A stretch of 33,175 nt of DNA, taken from Pirellulaceae bacterium (GTDB taxonomy: Bacteria; Planctomycetota; Planctomycetia; Pirellulales; Pirellulaceae). Shown here in pieces: positions 14,971-22,865 of the stretch. Numbering within the stretch: position 1 is the first letter of the stretch; each line of letters opens with the position of its first letter. The notes under the pieces were generated by a model, which worked only from the letters and a program-made list of their open reading frames with translations, searched no databases and had not been told where the DNA came from. Where the stretch lies: assembly GCA_025459265.1 (NCBI GenBank), contig JALOQX010000027.1:1-33175 (forward strand), in the 5' to 3' direction. The position numbers were made by a program, and so were the translations under genes.

Positions 14971-16302
14971 ATGGATAAGCCCTGTGCAGCCCCACCCGCG
15001 CGGACCACCACTCGTCGTCGCTTTCTCCAGGACTCCGCCGTCGTCGCCTCCGGTGCCCTGCTCAGTACACTGGCCCTGCACCGCGCGGCTCATGCCGCAG
15101 GCGATGGGACCATCAAGATCGGCATGATCGGCTCGGGCGGCCGCTGTGCCGGGGCTGCCCACGAGTGCATGCTGGCCTCGCCCGACGTGAAACTGGTCGC
15201 CATGTGCGATGTGTTCGCCGACCGGGTCCAAAGTGCGCGCGACAGCCTCAAAGCCGAACTTCCCAATCAAGTCGTCGTGGATGACGACCATTGTTTCACC
15301 GATTTCCTCGGCTACCAGAAAGTCATCGACGCGTCCGACGCCGTGCTGATCGCCTGCGCGTCCAAGTTCCACCCCATGTATGCCGAAGCCGCGATCAAGG
15401 CCGGCAAGCATGTGTTTGTCGAGAAGCCGCACGGCATCGATCCGGTCGGTGTCCGCCGGATGGAGGCGGCCTGCGAACTGGCCACGAAGAAGGGGCTCAG
15501 CCTCCTCTCCGGACTCCAAAGCCGATACCACGCCGGGTACCGGGAATGCGTCCAGCGGATTCACGACGGGGCGATTGGCGACGTTGTCGCCATGCAATCC
15601 ATGTTTCTGCGCGCCCCCTACCGAGTCGTTGCCCGTGATCCCAAGCTGACGGAAACGCAATACCAGTTCAGCAACTGGTACCACTTCCTCTGGCTCTCCG
15701 GCGACGACGTCCCCCAGTCGCTCGTGCACAATGTCGACCGCATGTGCTGGATCCTCCACGAAGCGTCCCCGGAGTGGGCCTTCGGCCTGGCCGGTCGGTC
15801 GTCCTCCTTCGGAGAAGAGTACGGCGACATGTTCGATCACCACACGGTGGTCTACGAGTACAAGAACGGCGCTCGCTTGTACGCCCTGTGCCGCACCCAG
15901 GCCGGCTGCTACGACAACGGCGGCGACATCATCATGGGGACCAAGGGCCAGTGCGACCTCGGCAGCTGCTCGATCAGCGGCGAGACCAACTGGCGGTTTG
16001 ACAAAGACCAGCACAACAACCCGTATCAGGCCGAACAGGCGGCGTTCGTCGAGTCGATCAAGAAGGGGCAGCCGCTCAACAGCGGCTACCACATGAACAA
16101 CGCCACCATGATCACCGTCATGGGCCAGATCACCTGCTACACCGGCAAGCCCGTGCGGTTCGACGAGGTGCGCCGGGCCGATCTGCAGTTTGGCCCGCCA
16201 CCGGAAGATGCCACCTTCGACACACCGCCCCCGTCCGTGCCCGATGCGACCGGCAACTATCCGCTGCCCCGGCCCGGGATCACGAACCTGATGCCGGCGT
16301 GA
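14971..16302 (+). CDS. Tat-exported Gfo/Idh/MocA family oxidoreductase
   Basis: This 443-residue protein is a nicotinamide-dependent sugar or cyclitol dehydrogenase/hydrolase of the Gfo/Idh/MocA family. The start at 14971 has GAGAGGAA upstream; the longer TTG frame is rejected. The twin-arginine signal TRRRFLQD (residues 14-21) plus a hydrophobic stretch to about residue 45 implies export folded with its cofactor bound, as in glucose-fructose oxidoreductase. The Rossmann loop is IGMIGSGGRCAGAA, and the family motif EKPHGID begins at E151. The C-terminal alpha/beta domain contains the long substrate-facing sheet. It is first in a four-gene operon, with the next gene 30 bases on. The substrate is unknown. 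Confidence 0.9.
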   Translation: MDKPCAAPPARTTTRRRFLQDSAVVASGALLSTLALHRAAHAAGDGTIKIGMIGSGGRCAGAAHECMLASPDVKLVAMCDVFADRVQSARDSLKAELPNQVVVDDDHCFTDFLGYQKVIDASDAVLIACASKFHPMYAEAAIKAGKHVFVEKPHGIDPVGVRRMEAACELATKKGLSLLSGLQSRYHAGYRECVQRIHDGAIGDVVAMQSMFLRAPYRVVARDPKLTETQYQFSNWYHFLWLSGDDVPQSLVHNVDRMCWILHEASPEWAFGLAGRSSSFGEEYGDMFDHHTVVYEYKNGARLYALCRTQAGCYDNGGDIIMGTKGQCDLGSCSISGETNWRFDKDQHNNPYQAEQAAFVESIKKGQPLNSGYHMNNATMITVMGQITCYTGKPVRFDEVRRADLQFGPPPEDATFDTPPPSVPDATGNYPLPRPGITNLMPA

Positions 16303-16332
16303 GCGCACTATTGCCATGGGGGGACCGTTCTC

Positions 16333-17409
16333 ATGCGCACGTGGAAAATTGCCGGCATCAACTTCGACCACTTTCACATGGGCGACAATCTGCGGTTCGC
16401 GTATGAGCATCCGGCGTGCGAGATCGTGGGAGTGTGCGACGAGCAACCGCCGCGCATGCGGGATGTCGTCACACGCTTTGGGATCCCGGCGGATCGCGTC
16501 TTCACCGACTACCGAAGGTGCCTGGAAGTCACGCAGCCCGACCTCGTAATCCTCTGCCCCGCGGCGGCCGAGCACGGCCGCTGGACCGCTCAGGTGGCCC
16601 CTTACGGGGTGCACCTGATCGTCGAAAAGCCGTTCGCAGCCTCGCTCGCCGAAGCCGACGCCATGATTGACGCCATGTCGCGCGCCGGCCGGCAACTGGC
16701 CATCAACTGGCCGCTGGCCTGGTATCCGCCGCACCGGACCACCAAGCGCCTGATCGACCAAGGGGCGATCGGCCAGGTGATCGAGGTGCACTTCTATGAC
16801 GGCAATCGCGGCCCCTTGTGGCATACGGCCGACAAGGTCGCCGTCACCGCTCAGCAAGTCGCGGCCGAGAAACCGCTCAGCTGGTTCTACAAGAAATCCC
16901 ACGGCGGCGGCTCGTTGCTGGACTACCTTGGCTACGGCACGACGCTGGCGACTTGGTTCCTCAACGGCGCACGACCGCTGGAGGTCACCGCGGTCACCGA
17001 CGAGCCGGTGGGGCTGGAAGTCGATGAGCATGCGATTGTGGTCGCCCGCTACGCGCACGGCCTGTCGAAGTTCGAGACGCGGTGGGGCACGTTCACCGAC
17101 CCGTGGACCCACCAGCCCCAGCCGCGGTGCGGTTTTGTCATCGTGGGCACCGCCGGAACGATCTCCAGCTACGATTACGATCCGACCGTGCGCGTGCAGG
17201 ACACGCAGCACCCGGAGGGGTACGACCTCCCGGTCGACAGTCTCCCACCGGCGGCGCGCAACCCGGTCGCGTATGTCCTCGATTGTCTGGAGCACGGCCA
17301 GCTGGTCGACGGGCCTGTGTCGATCGCCATCTCGCGCATCGGGCAACAGATCGTCGATTCGGCGGTGCGCAGCGCGCACGAGAAGCGCACGGTACCGCTG
17401 ATCGACTGA
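16333..17409 (+). CDS. Gfo/Idh/MocA family oxidoreductase, cytoplasmic
   Basis: The product has 358 residues and no export signal. It keeps the family motif VEKPF at E98-K99-P100 and the following ASLAEADAMIDA helix, then INWPLAWYPPHRTTKRLIDQGAIGQV, which is typical of the C-terminal domain. Its N-terminal Rossmann loop is unusual: instead of G-x-G-x-x-G it reads AGINFDHFHMGDN, seen in some planctomycete paralogues, so cofactor binding may differ. It may act on the same or a derived sugar as the exported paralogue just upstream, the pair working on either side of the membrane. It sits 30 bases after that gene and 15 before the next. Confidence 0.88.
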   Translation: MRTWKIAGINFDHFHMGDNLRFAYEHPACEIVGVCDEQPPRMRDVVTRFGIPADRVFTDYRRCLEVTQPDLVILCPAAAEHGRWTAQVAPYGVHLIVEKPFAASLAEADAMIDAMSRAGRQLAINWPLAWYPPHRTTKRLIDQGAIGQVIEVHFYDGNRGPLWHTADKVAVTAQQVAAEKPLSWFYKKSHGGGSLLDYLGYGTTLATWFLNGARPLEVTAVTDEPVGLEVDEHAIVVARYAHGLSKFETRWGTFTDPWTHQPQPRCGFVIVGTAGTISSYDYDPTVRVQDTQHPEGYDLPVDSLPPAARNPVAYVLDCLEHGQLVDGPVSIAISRIGQQIVDSAVRSAHEKRTVPLID

Positions 17410-17424
17410 AGGGAGAGTGCTGGC

Positions 17425-18927
17425 ATGACCGCAGGAACTTGCGCACGCTCAGGCCTTATGCTCACGGCGCTACTGTGCCTGGCGCATCCCGGCTGGACTA
17501 TCGAGGGCGAAGCGCCGCTGGTCGAGATTGGCGCGCGTCGCGAGCTGTTCGTCGACCACCACGTGATCGACGTCCTGCACGGTGTGCAGCTCGTGTTGCA
17601 CGCTCCGCGCGACGAGGGCATCGTGCTGCGATTCGACCAGCCCTGGGAGGGTCCGTTCTGCGGCTACTGCACGGTGATCCGCGACGAAGACACGTATCGG
17701 CTGTACTACCGCGGGCTGCCGTCGGCCGGGCGCGACGGCAGCGCGGCCGAAGTGTGTTGCTATGCCGAGTCGCCGGACGGGGTGCAGTGGAAGAAACCCG
17801 CGCTAGGCCTGTTCGAGGTCGCGGGCACGCGGGCCAATAACGTCATCCTGGCCAACGCGGCGCCGGTCACGCACAACTTCAGCCCACTGCTGGACACGCG
17901 CCCGGACGTGCCGGCCGACCAGCGCTACAAGGCGCTGGGCGGCACCATGGACAGCGGACTGGTCGCCTACGTCTCCCCTGACGGTACCCACTGGCGACGA
18001 CTGGTCGACCAACCGGTGCTCAGAACGGCGGCGGTGCCCTTCCCGTACATGTTCGACTCGCAGAATGTCGCGTTCTGGTCCTCGTGCGAAGGGCAGTACG
18101 CATGCTATTTCCGCGTGTTCCAGGACGGTGTGCGGCGGATCTGCCGGACGACGAGTCCGGACTTCGTGCACTGGTCAGCGCCTGTGCTGATGGAGTACCG
18201 CCGGCACACGGGCAGCGTACCACTGGAACATCTCTATACCAATCAAACCCATCCTTACTTCCGCGCTCCCCATCTGTACGTGTCCGTCGCCGCTCGCTTC
18301 ATGCCCGACCGACAAGTGGTCAGCGATGCACAGGCGGCGGCGCTGGGGGTGAACCCGCAGTACTATCGGGACACGTCGGATGCGATCTTCATGACGACGC
18401 GGGGCGGCGCCTGGTACGACCGCGAATTTCTGCGCGGGTTCATTCGGCCGGGCATCGGATTAAGCAACTGGGTGTCGCGCACGAACTACCCCGCGCTGAA
18501 CGTCGTCCCGACCGGACCCGCTGAGATGTCCGTGTATGTGAATCAGGACTACGCGCAGACGACCGCGCACCTGCGCCGCTACTCCCTGCGGCTCGACGGC
18601 TTCGCATCCGCGCAGGCAGATGGCGACGGCGGCACGCTGGTGACCCGACCGATACAGTTTGCCGGCCGCCGACTCACCATCAATTTCGCGACGTCCGCCG
18701 CCGGCAGCGTGCGGGTGGAATTGCAGCGGGCCGACGGTACGCCGATTCCGGGTTTTGCGCGCGAGGACGCGATCGAGCAGATCGGCAACGAGATCGAGCG
18801 TGTGGTGAGCTGGAAGGCGGGCAGCGATGTGTCGGCGCTGGCCGGCCAACCGATCCGGCTCTGCTTCCTGCTGCGCGATGCGGACCTGTACGCGTTTCGC
18901 TTTTCGTCTGACGAGGTCGTGCCATGA
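17425..18927 (+). CDS. Exported GH32/43-like beta-propeller protein
   Basis: The 500-residue product starts at 17425, after GGGAGAG. A signal peptide covers about residues 1-27. The body begins with RRELFVDHHVIDVLHGVQLVLH, a phrase common to planctomycete propeller proteins, and continues with blades such as FCGYCTVIRDEDTYRLYYRG, YAESPDGVQWKKPALG and TTSPDFVHWSAPVLMEY, which resemble GH32/GH43/GH130 propellers. A C-terminal beta-sandwich (about 395-500) resembles the GH32 accessory domain. Conserved Asp/Glu are present, but I cannot assign catalytic residues with confidence. It overlaps the next gene by four bases (ATGA), showing translational coupling. A glycoside hydrolase or binding protein is the best guess. 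Confidence 0.78.
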   Translation: MTAGTCARSGLMLTALLCLAHPGWTIEGEAPLVEIGARRELFVDHHVIDVLHGVQLVLHAPRDEGIVLRFDQPWEGPFCGYCTVIRDEDTYRLYYRGLPSAGRDGSAAEVCCYAESPDGVQWKKPALGLFEVAGTRANNVILANAAPVTHNFSPLLDTRPDVPADQRYKALGGTMDSGLVAYVSPDGTHWRRLVDQPVLRTAAVPFPYMFDSQNVAFWSSCEGQYACYFRVFQDGVRRICRTTSPDFVHWSAPVLMEYRRHTGSVPLEHLYTNQTHPYFRAPHLYVSVAARFMPDRQVVSDAQAAALGVNPQYYRDTSDAIFMTTRGGAWYDREFLRGFIRPGIGLSNWVSRTNYPALNVVPTGPAEMSVYVNQDYAQTTAHLRRYSLRLDGFASAQADGDGGTLVTRPIQFAGRRLTINFATSAAGSVRVELQRADGTPIPGFAREDAIEQIGNEIERVVSWKAGSDVSALAGQPIRLCFLLRDADLYAFRFSSDEVVP

Positions 18928-20246
18928 AGCGTGCCCTGCAATGCCTTGGCGTCTGGTGTACGATTTCGCTTGCCGCGTGCGCGCTCGGCACAGCCGAGGA
19001 CTGGCCTGGCTGGCTCGGGCCGCGCCGGGACAGCGTCTGGCGCGAGACGGGACTGCTGGAGTCCTTTCCGCCAGAGGGCCCTCCAGTCCGGTGGCGCCAG
19101 CCGATCCAGGCCGGCTTTGCGGGTCCGGCGGTGGCCGCCGGACGCGTCGTCGTGTCCGATTTTGTCACGCAGGAACTGCCGCCACCAGGTGCCAGCCGGC
19201 GCGACCGCGTGGAAGGTGTCGAACGTGTGCTCTGCTTCTCGGCCGACGACGGGGTACTGCGGTGGAAACACGAGGAAGCACGTTCGTACTACCTCTCCTA
19301 TCCCGCCGGACCGCGGGCGGCACCCGCCATCGATGCGGACCGTGTCTACACGCTCGGTGCCATGGGGCACCTGCGGTGTCTCCGCATGACGGATGGCAGT
19401 CTGATCTGGTCGCACGATTTGCCGAGTGAGTACGGATTCGAGACGCCCCAGTGGGGTTGCGCCGGGCATCCCTTGATCGACGACCGCCAGCTGATCTGCC
19501 TGGTCGGCGGACCCGGCTCGATCGTGGTCTCCTTCGACAAGTACACGGGTCAGGAGTTGTGGCGTGCCCTGTCGGCCAAGGAACCCGGCTACAGCTCGCC
19601 CGTCCTGATCGAGGCCGGCGGCGTGCGGCAGCTGATCGTGTGGCACCCGGAGTCGGTCAACAGTCTGAATCCGCAGACGGGCGAGCTGTACTGGAGTCAT
19701 CCTCTGGAGCCGGACTGGGCCATGTCCATTGCCACACCGCGCAGTGACGGGACATATCTGTTTGTCGGCGCGATCATCATGAAGTCCATGGCACTGCGAC
19801 TCTCACGGGACCGTCCCGCGGCAGAAGTCGTCTGGCATGGCGAAAAGGGTGTGGGCATTGCGCCCACCACCAGCACGCCGTTCCTCGAGGACGGGTATCT
19901 CTACGGCGTCGACCGGGAGGGGGAGTTGCGATGCGTCGAGCTGGCGACGGGCCGGCAGCTGTGGACCACGTACGCCGCCACGACCTCCGGCCGGCGCACC
20001 GACAACGCCACCGCCTTTCTGGTCAAGCAGGCCGCGCGCTTTCTGATTTTCAACGAGCGGGGTGAACTGGTCATCGCGCGGTTGTCTCCCGCCGGCTACC
20101 AGGAAGTGAGTCGGGCCAGCATCCTCGAACCGGCCGGCCTGAGCCAGGGACGGCCGATCGTCTGGAGTCATCCGGCGTTTGCCGAAGGTTGCGTGTTCGC
20201 GCGGAACGACCGGGAGCTGGTGTGCGTGTCGCTGGCCGCGCCCTGA
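18924..20246 (+). CDS. Exported PQQ-like beta-propeller repeat protein
   Basis: This 440-residue protein has a signal peptide ending near AACALGTA (about residue 24), then EDWPGWLGPRRDSVW, the planctomycete version of the W-P-x-x-R-G-P-x-R-x-G opening of PQQ-like propellers (PF13360 type). Repeated blades carry the W-docking pattern, for example CFSADDGVLRWKH, YTGQELWRAL, TGELYWSHP and ATGRQLWTTY. True quinoprotein dehydrogenases carry metal and PQQ ligands that I do not see, so it is probably a structural or binding propeller outside the cytoplasm. It is the last gene of the operon; its stop is only two bases from that of the convergent sulfatase, leaving no room for a terminator. Confidence 0.85.
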   Translation: MKRALQCLGVWCTISLAACALGTAEDWPGWLGPRRDSVWRETGLLESFPPEGPPVRWRQPIQAGFAGPAVAAGRVVVSDFVTQELPPPGASRRDRVEGVERVLCFSADDGVLRWKHEEARSYYLSYPAGPRAAPAIDADRVYTLGAMGHLRCLRMTDGSLIWSHDLPSEYGFETPQWGCAGHPLIDDRQLICLVGGPGSIVVSFDKYTGQELWRALSAKEPGYSSPVLIEAGGVRQLIVWHPESVNSLNPQTGELYWSHPLEPDWAMSIATPRSDGTYLFVGAIIMKSMALRLSRDRPAAEVVWHGEKGVGIAPTTSTPFLEDGYLYGVDREGELRCVELATGRQLWTTYAATTSGRRTDNATAFLVKQAARFLIFNERGELVIARLSPAGYQEVSRASILEPAGLSQGRPIVWSHPAFAEGCVFARNDRELVCVSLAAP

Positions 20247-20248
20247 GT

Positions 20249-21718
20249 TCAGCGTCGTGCGTCCGGGTGAAGCGGTGCCCCGCCCAGATACTCGTACGTG
20301 TCGAAGGCCTCGCCACCTCCCACGACGCGCGGATCCTGCGTGGCACGCAGTTGTTCGGTCAGTTGCTGCGCCAGCTGACTGCGCACGGCCGCGTACTCTG
20401 GCCGACCGGCCACATTGTCCAACTGGTGCGCGTCCTGACTGAGGTCGTACAGCTCTTCGGCCGGCCGTTTGTCGAAGGCCAGTTGGTACATGCGCTGCAA
20501 GGCGGCGGTCGCATCCCGGTGCGTCACCAGGTAGGTCTTCGTTGGTCCGTTGTCGCAGTCGCCCAGCCAGGCACCGGGGACCGTGGCCTGCTGGTAATGC
20601 GGCGTGCCCGCGGGCCAGCGGTCGGGCGCGAAATTGCGGATGTACAGGAAGTCGCGCGTGCGCAACGCGCGGCAAGGGTAACCTCCCTGATTCGGGCGCT
20701 CCTGGGCCGGACAGTGACGTTCCTTGCCCAGCAACACGTGGTCGCGCGCCGCATCAACTTGTCCCGAGTGATCGCTCACCAGCACCGGCAACAGACTGCG
20801 ACCGGTCATGGCGGCGGGCACAACCAACCCGGCGGCCTCCAAGAAGGTCGGCGCAAAATCCGTGAAGCTGACGAAATCGTCGACGTGTCGGCCGGGTGGG
20901 CAGCGGCTGCCCCAGCGAATGGCCAGCGGCATGCGTGACCCGCCGTCGTAGAGGTTGGCCTTGCAGCGCGGAAATGGCATGCCATTGTCACTGGTCATGA
21001 CCACGATCGTCCGGTCCAGCTCGCCCGACTCCTCCAGCGCCTGCACCGCGGCGCCGACCACCTGATCAAACCGCTGCACTTCGAAGTAGTAGTCGGCCAG
21101 GTCACTCCGCACCTCGGTCACGTCAGGCAACCACGGCGGGACCGCAATCCGCGCCAAGTCGATGCCCGCGCGGGCTCCTGAGCCGGCATCATAGGGTCGA
21201 TGCGGATCGGTTCCGCCCAGCCAGAAGCAGAACGGTTGCCCCGCAGGTCGCTGGGCCAGAAACGCCTGAAAGCTGGGGAATCCACGTCCCGCGATGCTTC
21301 GCTGCGGTGTCTGCGTCCGGCCCGGTCCCCAGCCTTTGCCGGTGAATCCGGTCGCATAGCCGCTCTGCTCCAGCAACTCGGGGTATGTCGCCAGTGCGTC
21401 GGGGAACACACTCCAGAGATTGGCGGCGGTGCCCAACCGCCAGTGGTACTGACCGGTCAGAATGGCGCCGCGGGATGCGGTACAGGAGGGTGCCGAGACG
21501 AAGGCGTGCGAGAACAGGACGCCTTCGCGCGCCAGGCGGTCGAACGTGGGCGTGGCGACGACGGCGTCGCCATATGTTCCGGCGTGCGGCCAGCTCCAAT
21601 CGTCGGCGATGGCAAACAGCACATTCGGCCGCTCGTCCGCCGCGCCCTGGGCCGCCGGCAGGAGGCAGACGAGGCTCGGCCCGATCACGACAGCCAGCAA
21701 GGCGAGGAGGGGACGCAT
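20249..21718 (-). CDS. Sulfatase with CTASRG maturation motif
   Basis: This 489-residue exported sulfatase starts at 21718 (GGGAG upstream) with a signal peptide to about residue 27. D39-D40 in FAIADDWSWPHAGTYGD are the calcium ligands. C79 in SAPSCTASRGAILTG is the residue to be converted to formylglycine; the motif is C-x-A-x-R rather than the common C-x-P-x-R, a known variation that still fits Cys-type maturation. SDNGMPFPRCKANLYDGGSRMPLAIRWG resembles the heparan N-sulfatase-like branch (S1_8 group in SulfAtlas terms), but I cannot assign the substrate. It lies 24 bases downstream of the TIM-barrel gene and is probably co-transcribed with it. Confidence 0.9.
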   Translation of the reverse strand: MRPLLALLAVVIGPSLVCLLPAAQGAADERPNVLFAIADDWSWPHAGTYGDAVVATPTFDRLAREGVLFSHAFVSAPSCTASRGAILTGQYHWRLGTAANLWSVFPDALATYPELLEQSGYATGFTGKGWGPGRTQTPQRSIAGRGFPSFQAFLAQRPAGQPFCFWLGGTDPHRPYDAGSGARAGIDLARIAVPPWLPDVTEVRSDLADYYFEVQRFDQVVGAAVQALEESGELDRTIVVMTSDNGMPFPRCKANLYDGGSRMPLAIRWGSRCPPGRHVDDFVSFTDFAPTFLEAAGLVVPAAMTGRSLLPVLVSDHSGQVDAARDHVLLGKERHCPAQERPNQGGYPCRALRTRDFLYIRNFAPDRWPAGTPHYQQATVPGAWLGDCDNGPTKTYLVTHRDATAALQRMYQLAFDKRPAEELYDLSQDAHQLDNVAGRPEYAAVRSQLAQQLTEQLRATQDPRVVGGGEAFDTYEYLGGAPLHPDARR

Positions 21719-21742
21719 GCCCGATCTCCCGTGGTAGTCGCA

Positions 21743-22615
21743 TCAGGTGGGAAACACGCTCCGGAGATACGCCTGGTTCAGCCTGTAGCAATCTTCGAGC
21801 GTGCGGCCCTCTTCGGTCGCGCCTTCGATGATCAGCCACCCGGTCCAGCTGATGTCGTCCAACGCCTCCCGGACCTTGACGAAGTCGACCTTGCCTTTGC
21901 CCAGCAGGAAGCCGTTCTCTTTCGCGTGCACCTCGCAGATGCGGTCCCGCCCCAGCTGGCGGATCTCCTTGAAAATGTCGTAACCACGTTCGGTCATGTT
22001 GGCGACGTCATAGTAGACCTGGACAGCCGGTGAGCCGACCGCGTCGAGGATGCGCAGGTGATCGTCGGCATTGAGCCACGATTCGAAGCCGAGGATGACG
22101 CCGGCCTTTTCGGCGCGCGGCGCCACCTTCTTGAGTCGGCGGATGACTTCCGCCTGCGCGTCGGGCTTGTCCCGCAGGTCGGCCGCAGCGAAGAACGGCA
22201 CGAGCACGACGCGTTGACCGATCTGCTGCATGACATCGATGCAGTCAACGACCCACTGTTCCGCCTCGGGGTCCGAGGCGAAGGGTTTGTTGTTGAGTTC
22301 GAGCAGGCCGAGCGAGGCGATGGCGACGTTCCATTTCTCGCCCGCTTCGCGATACGCCCGCTGCGCCTCCGGCCGCCGCAGGTCGTACTTCACCCCCACG
22401 GCACCGAACGTGACCTGGACGCCATCGATGCCGAGCGACCGGGCCAATTCGAGCGCCGAGGCGTCCTGCATGCGGCCAAGGGACCAGTCGCAGGCGCCGA
22501 TCTTGAATTTGCGATGCGGATCGCTGGCCCACATCCGCCAGGTCGGAAAACACGCGAGCGAGGCAGCGGCGCCAACCTGTAACGCGGCGCGCCGGCTGAT
22601 CGAGGGTGAACTCAT
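21743..22615 (-). CDS. Tat-exported sugar phosphate isomerase/epimerase (TIM barrel)
   Basis: This is a 290-residue protein of the xylose-isomerase-like TIM-barrel superfamily (PF01261 type). ATG 22615 is preferred because GGGAG lies nine bases upstream; ATG 22624 is an alternative. The N-terminus SRRAALQVGAAASLACFP is a short twin-arginine-like signal. Barrel-end motifs GVILGFESWLN, VQVYYDVANM, RICEVHAKEN and GWLIIEGA carry the Glu, Asp, His and Glu expected to bind metal. The usual family reaction is sugar epimerisation or isomerisation. Some members act as lyases or hydrolases on 3-keto-glycosides, which would suit the neighbouring oxidoreductases. It is the first gene of a leftward pair with a sulfatase. 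Confidence 0.88.
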   Translation of the reverse strand: MSSPSISRRAALQVGAAASLACFPTWRMWASDPHRKFKIGACDWSLGRMQDASALELARSLGIDGVQVTFGAVGVKYDLRRPEAQRAYREAGEKWNVAIASLGLLELNNKPFASDPEAEQWVVDCIDVMQQIGQRVVLVPFFAAADLRDKPDAQAEVIRRLKKVAPRAEKAGVILGFESWLNADDHLRILDAVGSPAVQVYYDVANMTERGYDIFKEIRQLGRDRICEVHAKENGFLLGKGKVDFVKVREALDDISWTGWLIIEGATEEGRTLEDCYRLNQAYLRSVFPT

Positions 22616-22673
22616 CGTCTGCATCTCCCGGGAACGAATAACGCGACAGATATCGGTCCGCAGCGTCGCACTG

Positions 22674-22702
22674 ATTCTAGGACTGACCGGCGCATGTCTC
22701 AA
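22674..22702 (-). promoter_or_regulatory. Sigma70-like promoter of the isomerase-sulfatase pair
   Basis: Read on the minus strand, TTGAGA (22702-22697), a 17-base spacer and TAGAAT (22679-22674) each differ from consensus at one position. Transcription would start near 22667, giving a leader of about 50 bases to ATG 22615. This is one of the two best promoters in the window. Confidence 0.6.
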
Positions 22703-22713
22703 GATCCCTGGCC

Positions 22714-22756
22714 GGCCCGCGCGGCGTGGTGGTGCGGGCAAAATCCCGCGCGGGCC
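22714..22756. promoter_or_regulatory. 11-bp inverted repeat between divergent promoters
   Basis: GGCCCGCGCGG (22714-22724) is an exact reverse complement of 22746-22756, with a 21-base loop. It lies just upstream of the leftward promoter and just before a weaker rightward promoter candidate (TTGCTT at 22760-22765, 17 bases, GAGAAT at 22783-22788). That placement suits a shared operator for both divergent units. The T-rich TTGCTTTTG after it would also suit a rightward terminator, but no gene lies to its left on that strand. Confidence 0.4.
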
Positions 22757-22865
22757 GTCTTGCTTTTGCGAGTCCGTTTCCGGAGAATCAGCGGGGCAGG
22801 CCGGCCCGGCGGCGGAGCGGGCGGTACCGGCGTCAGGCCGCTGGCGGTGAAGGAGTGATGCAACC

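Noticed and set aside
14851..17379. 842-codon minus-strand frame opposite the two oxidoreductases
   Set aside because: The sense strand carries full Gfo/Idh/MocA motifs with correct ribosome sites; the antisense translation is Arg/Asp/Val-rich nonsense typical of shadow frames.
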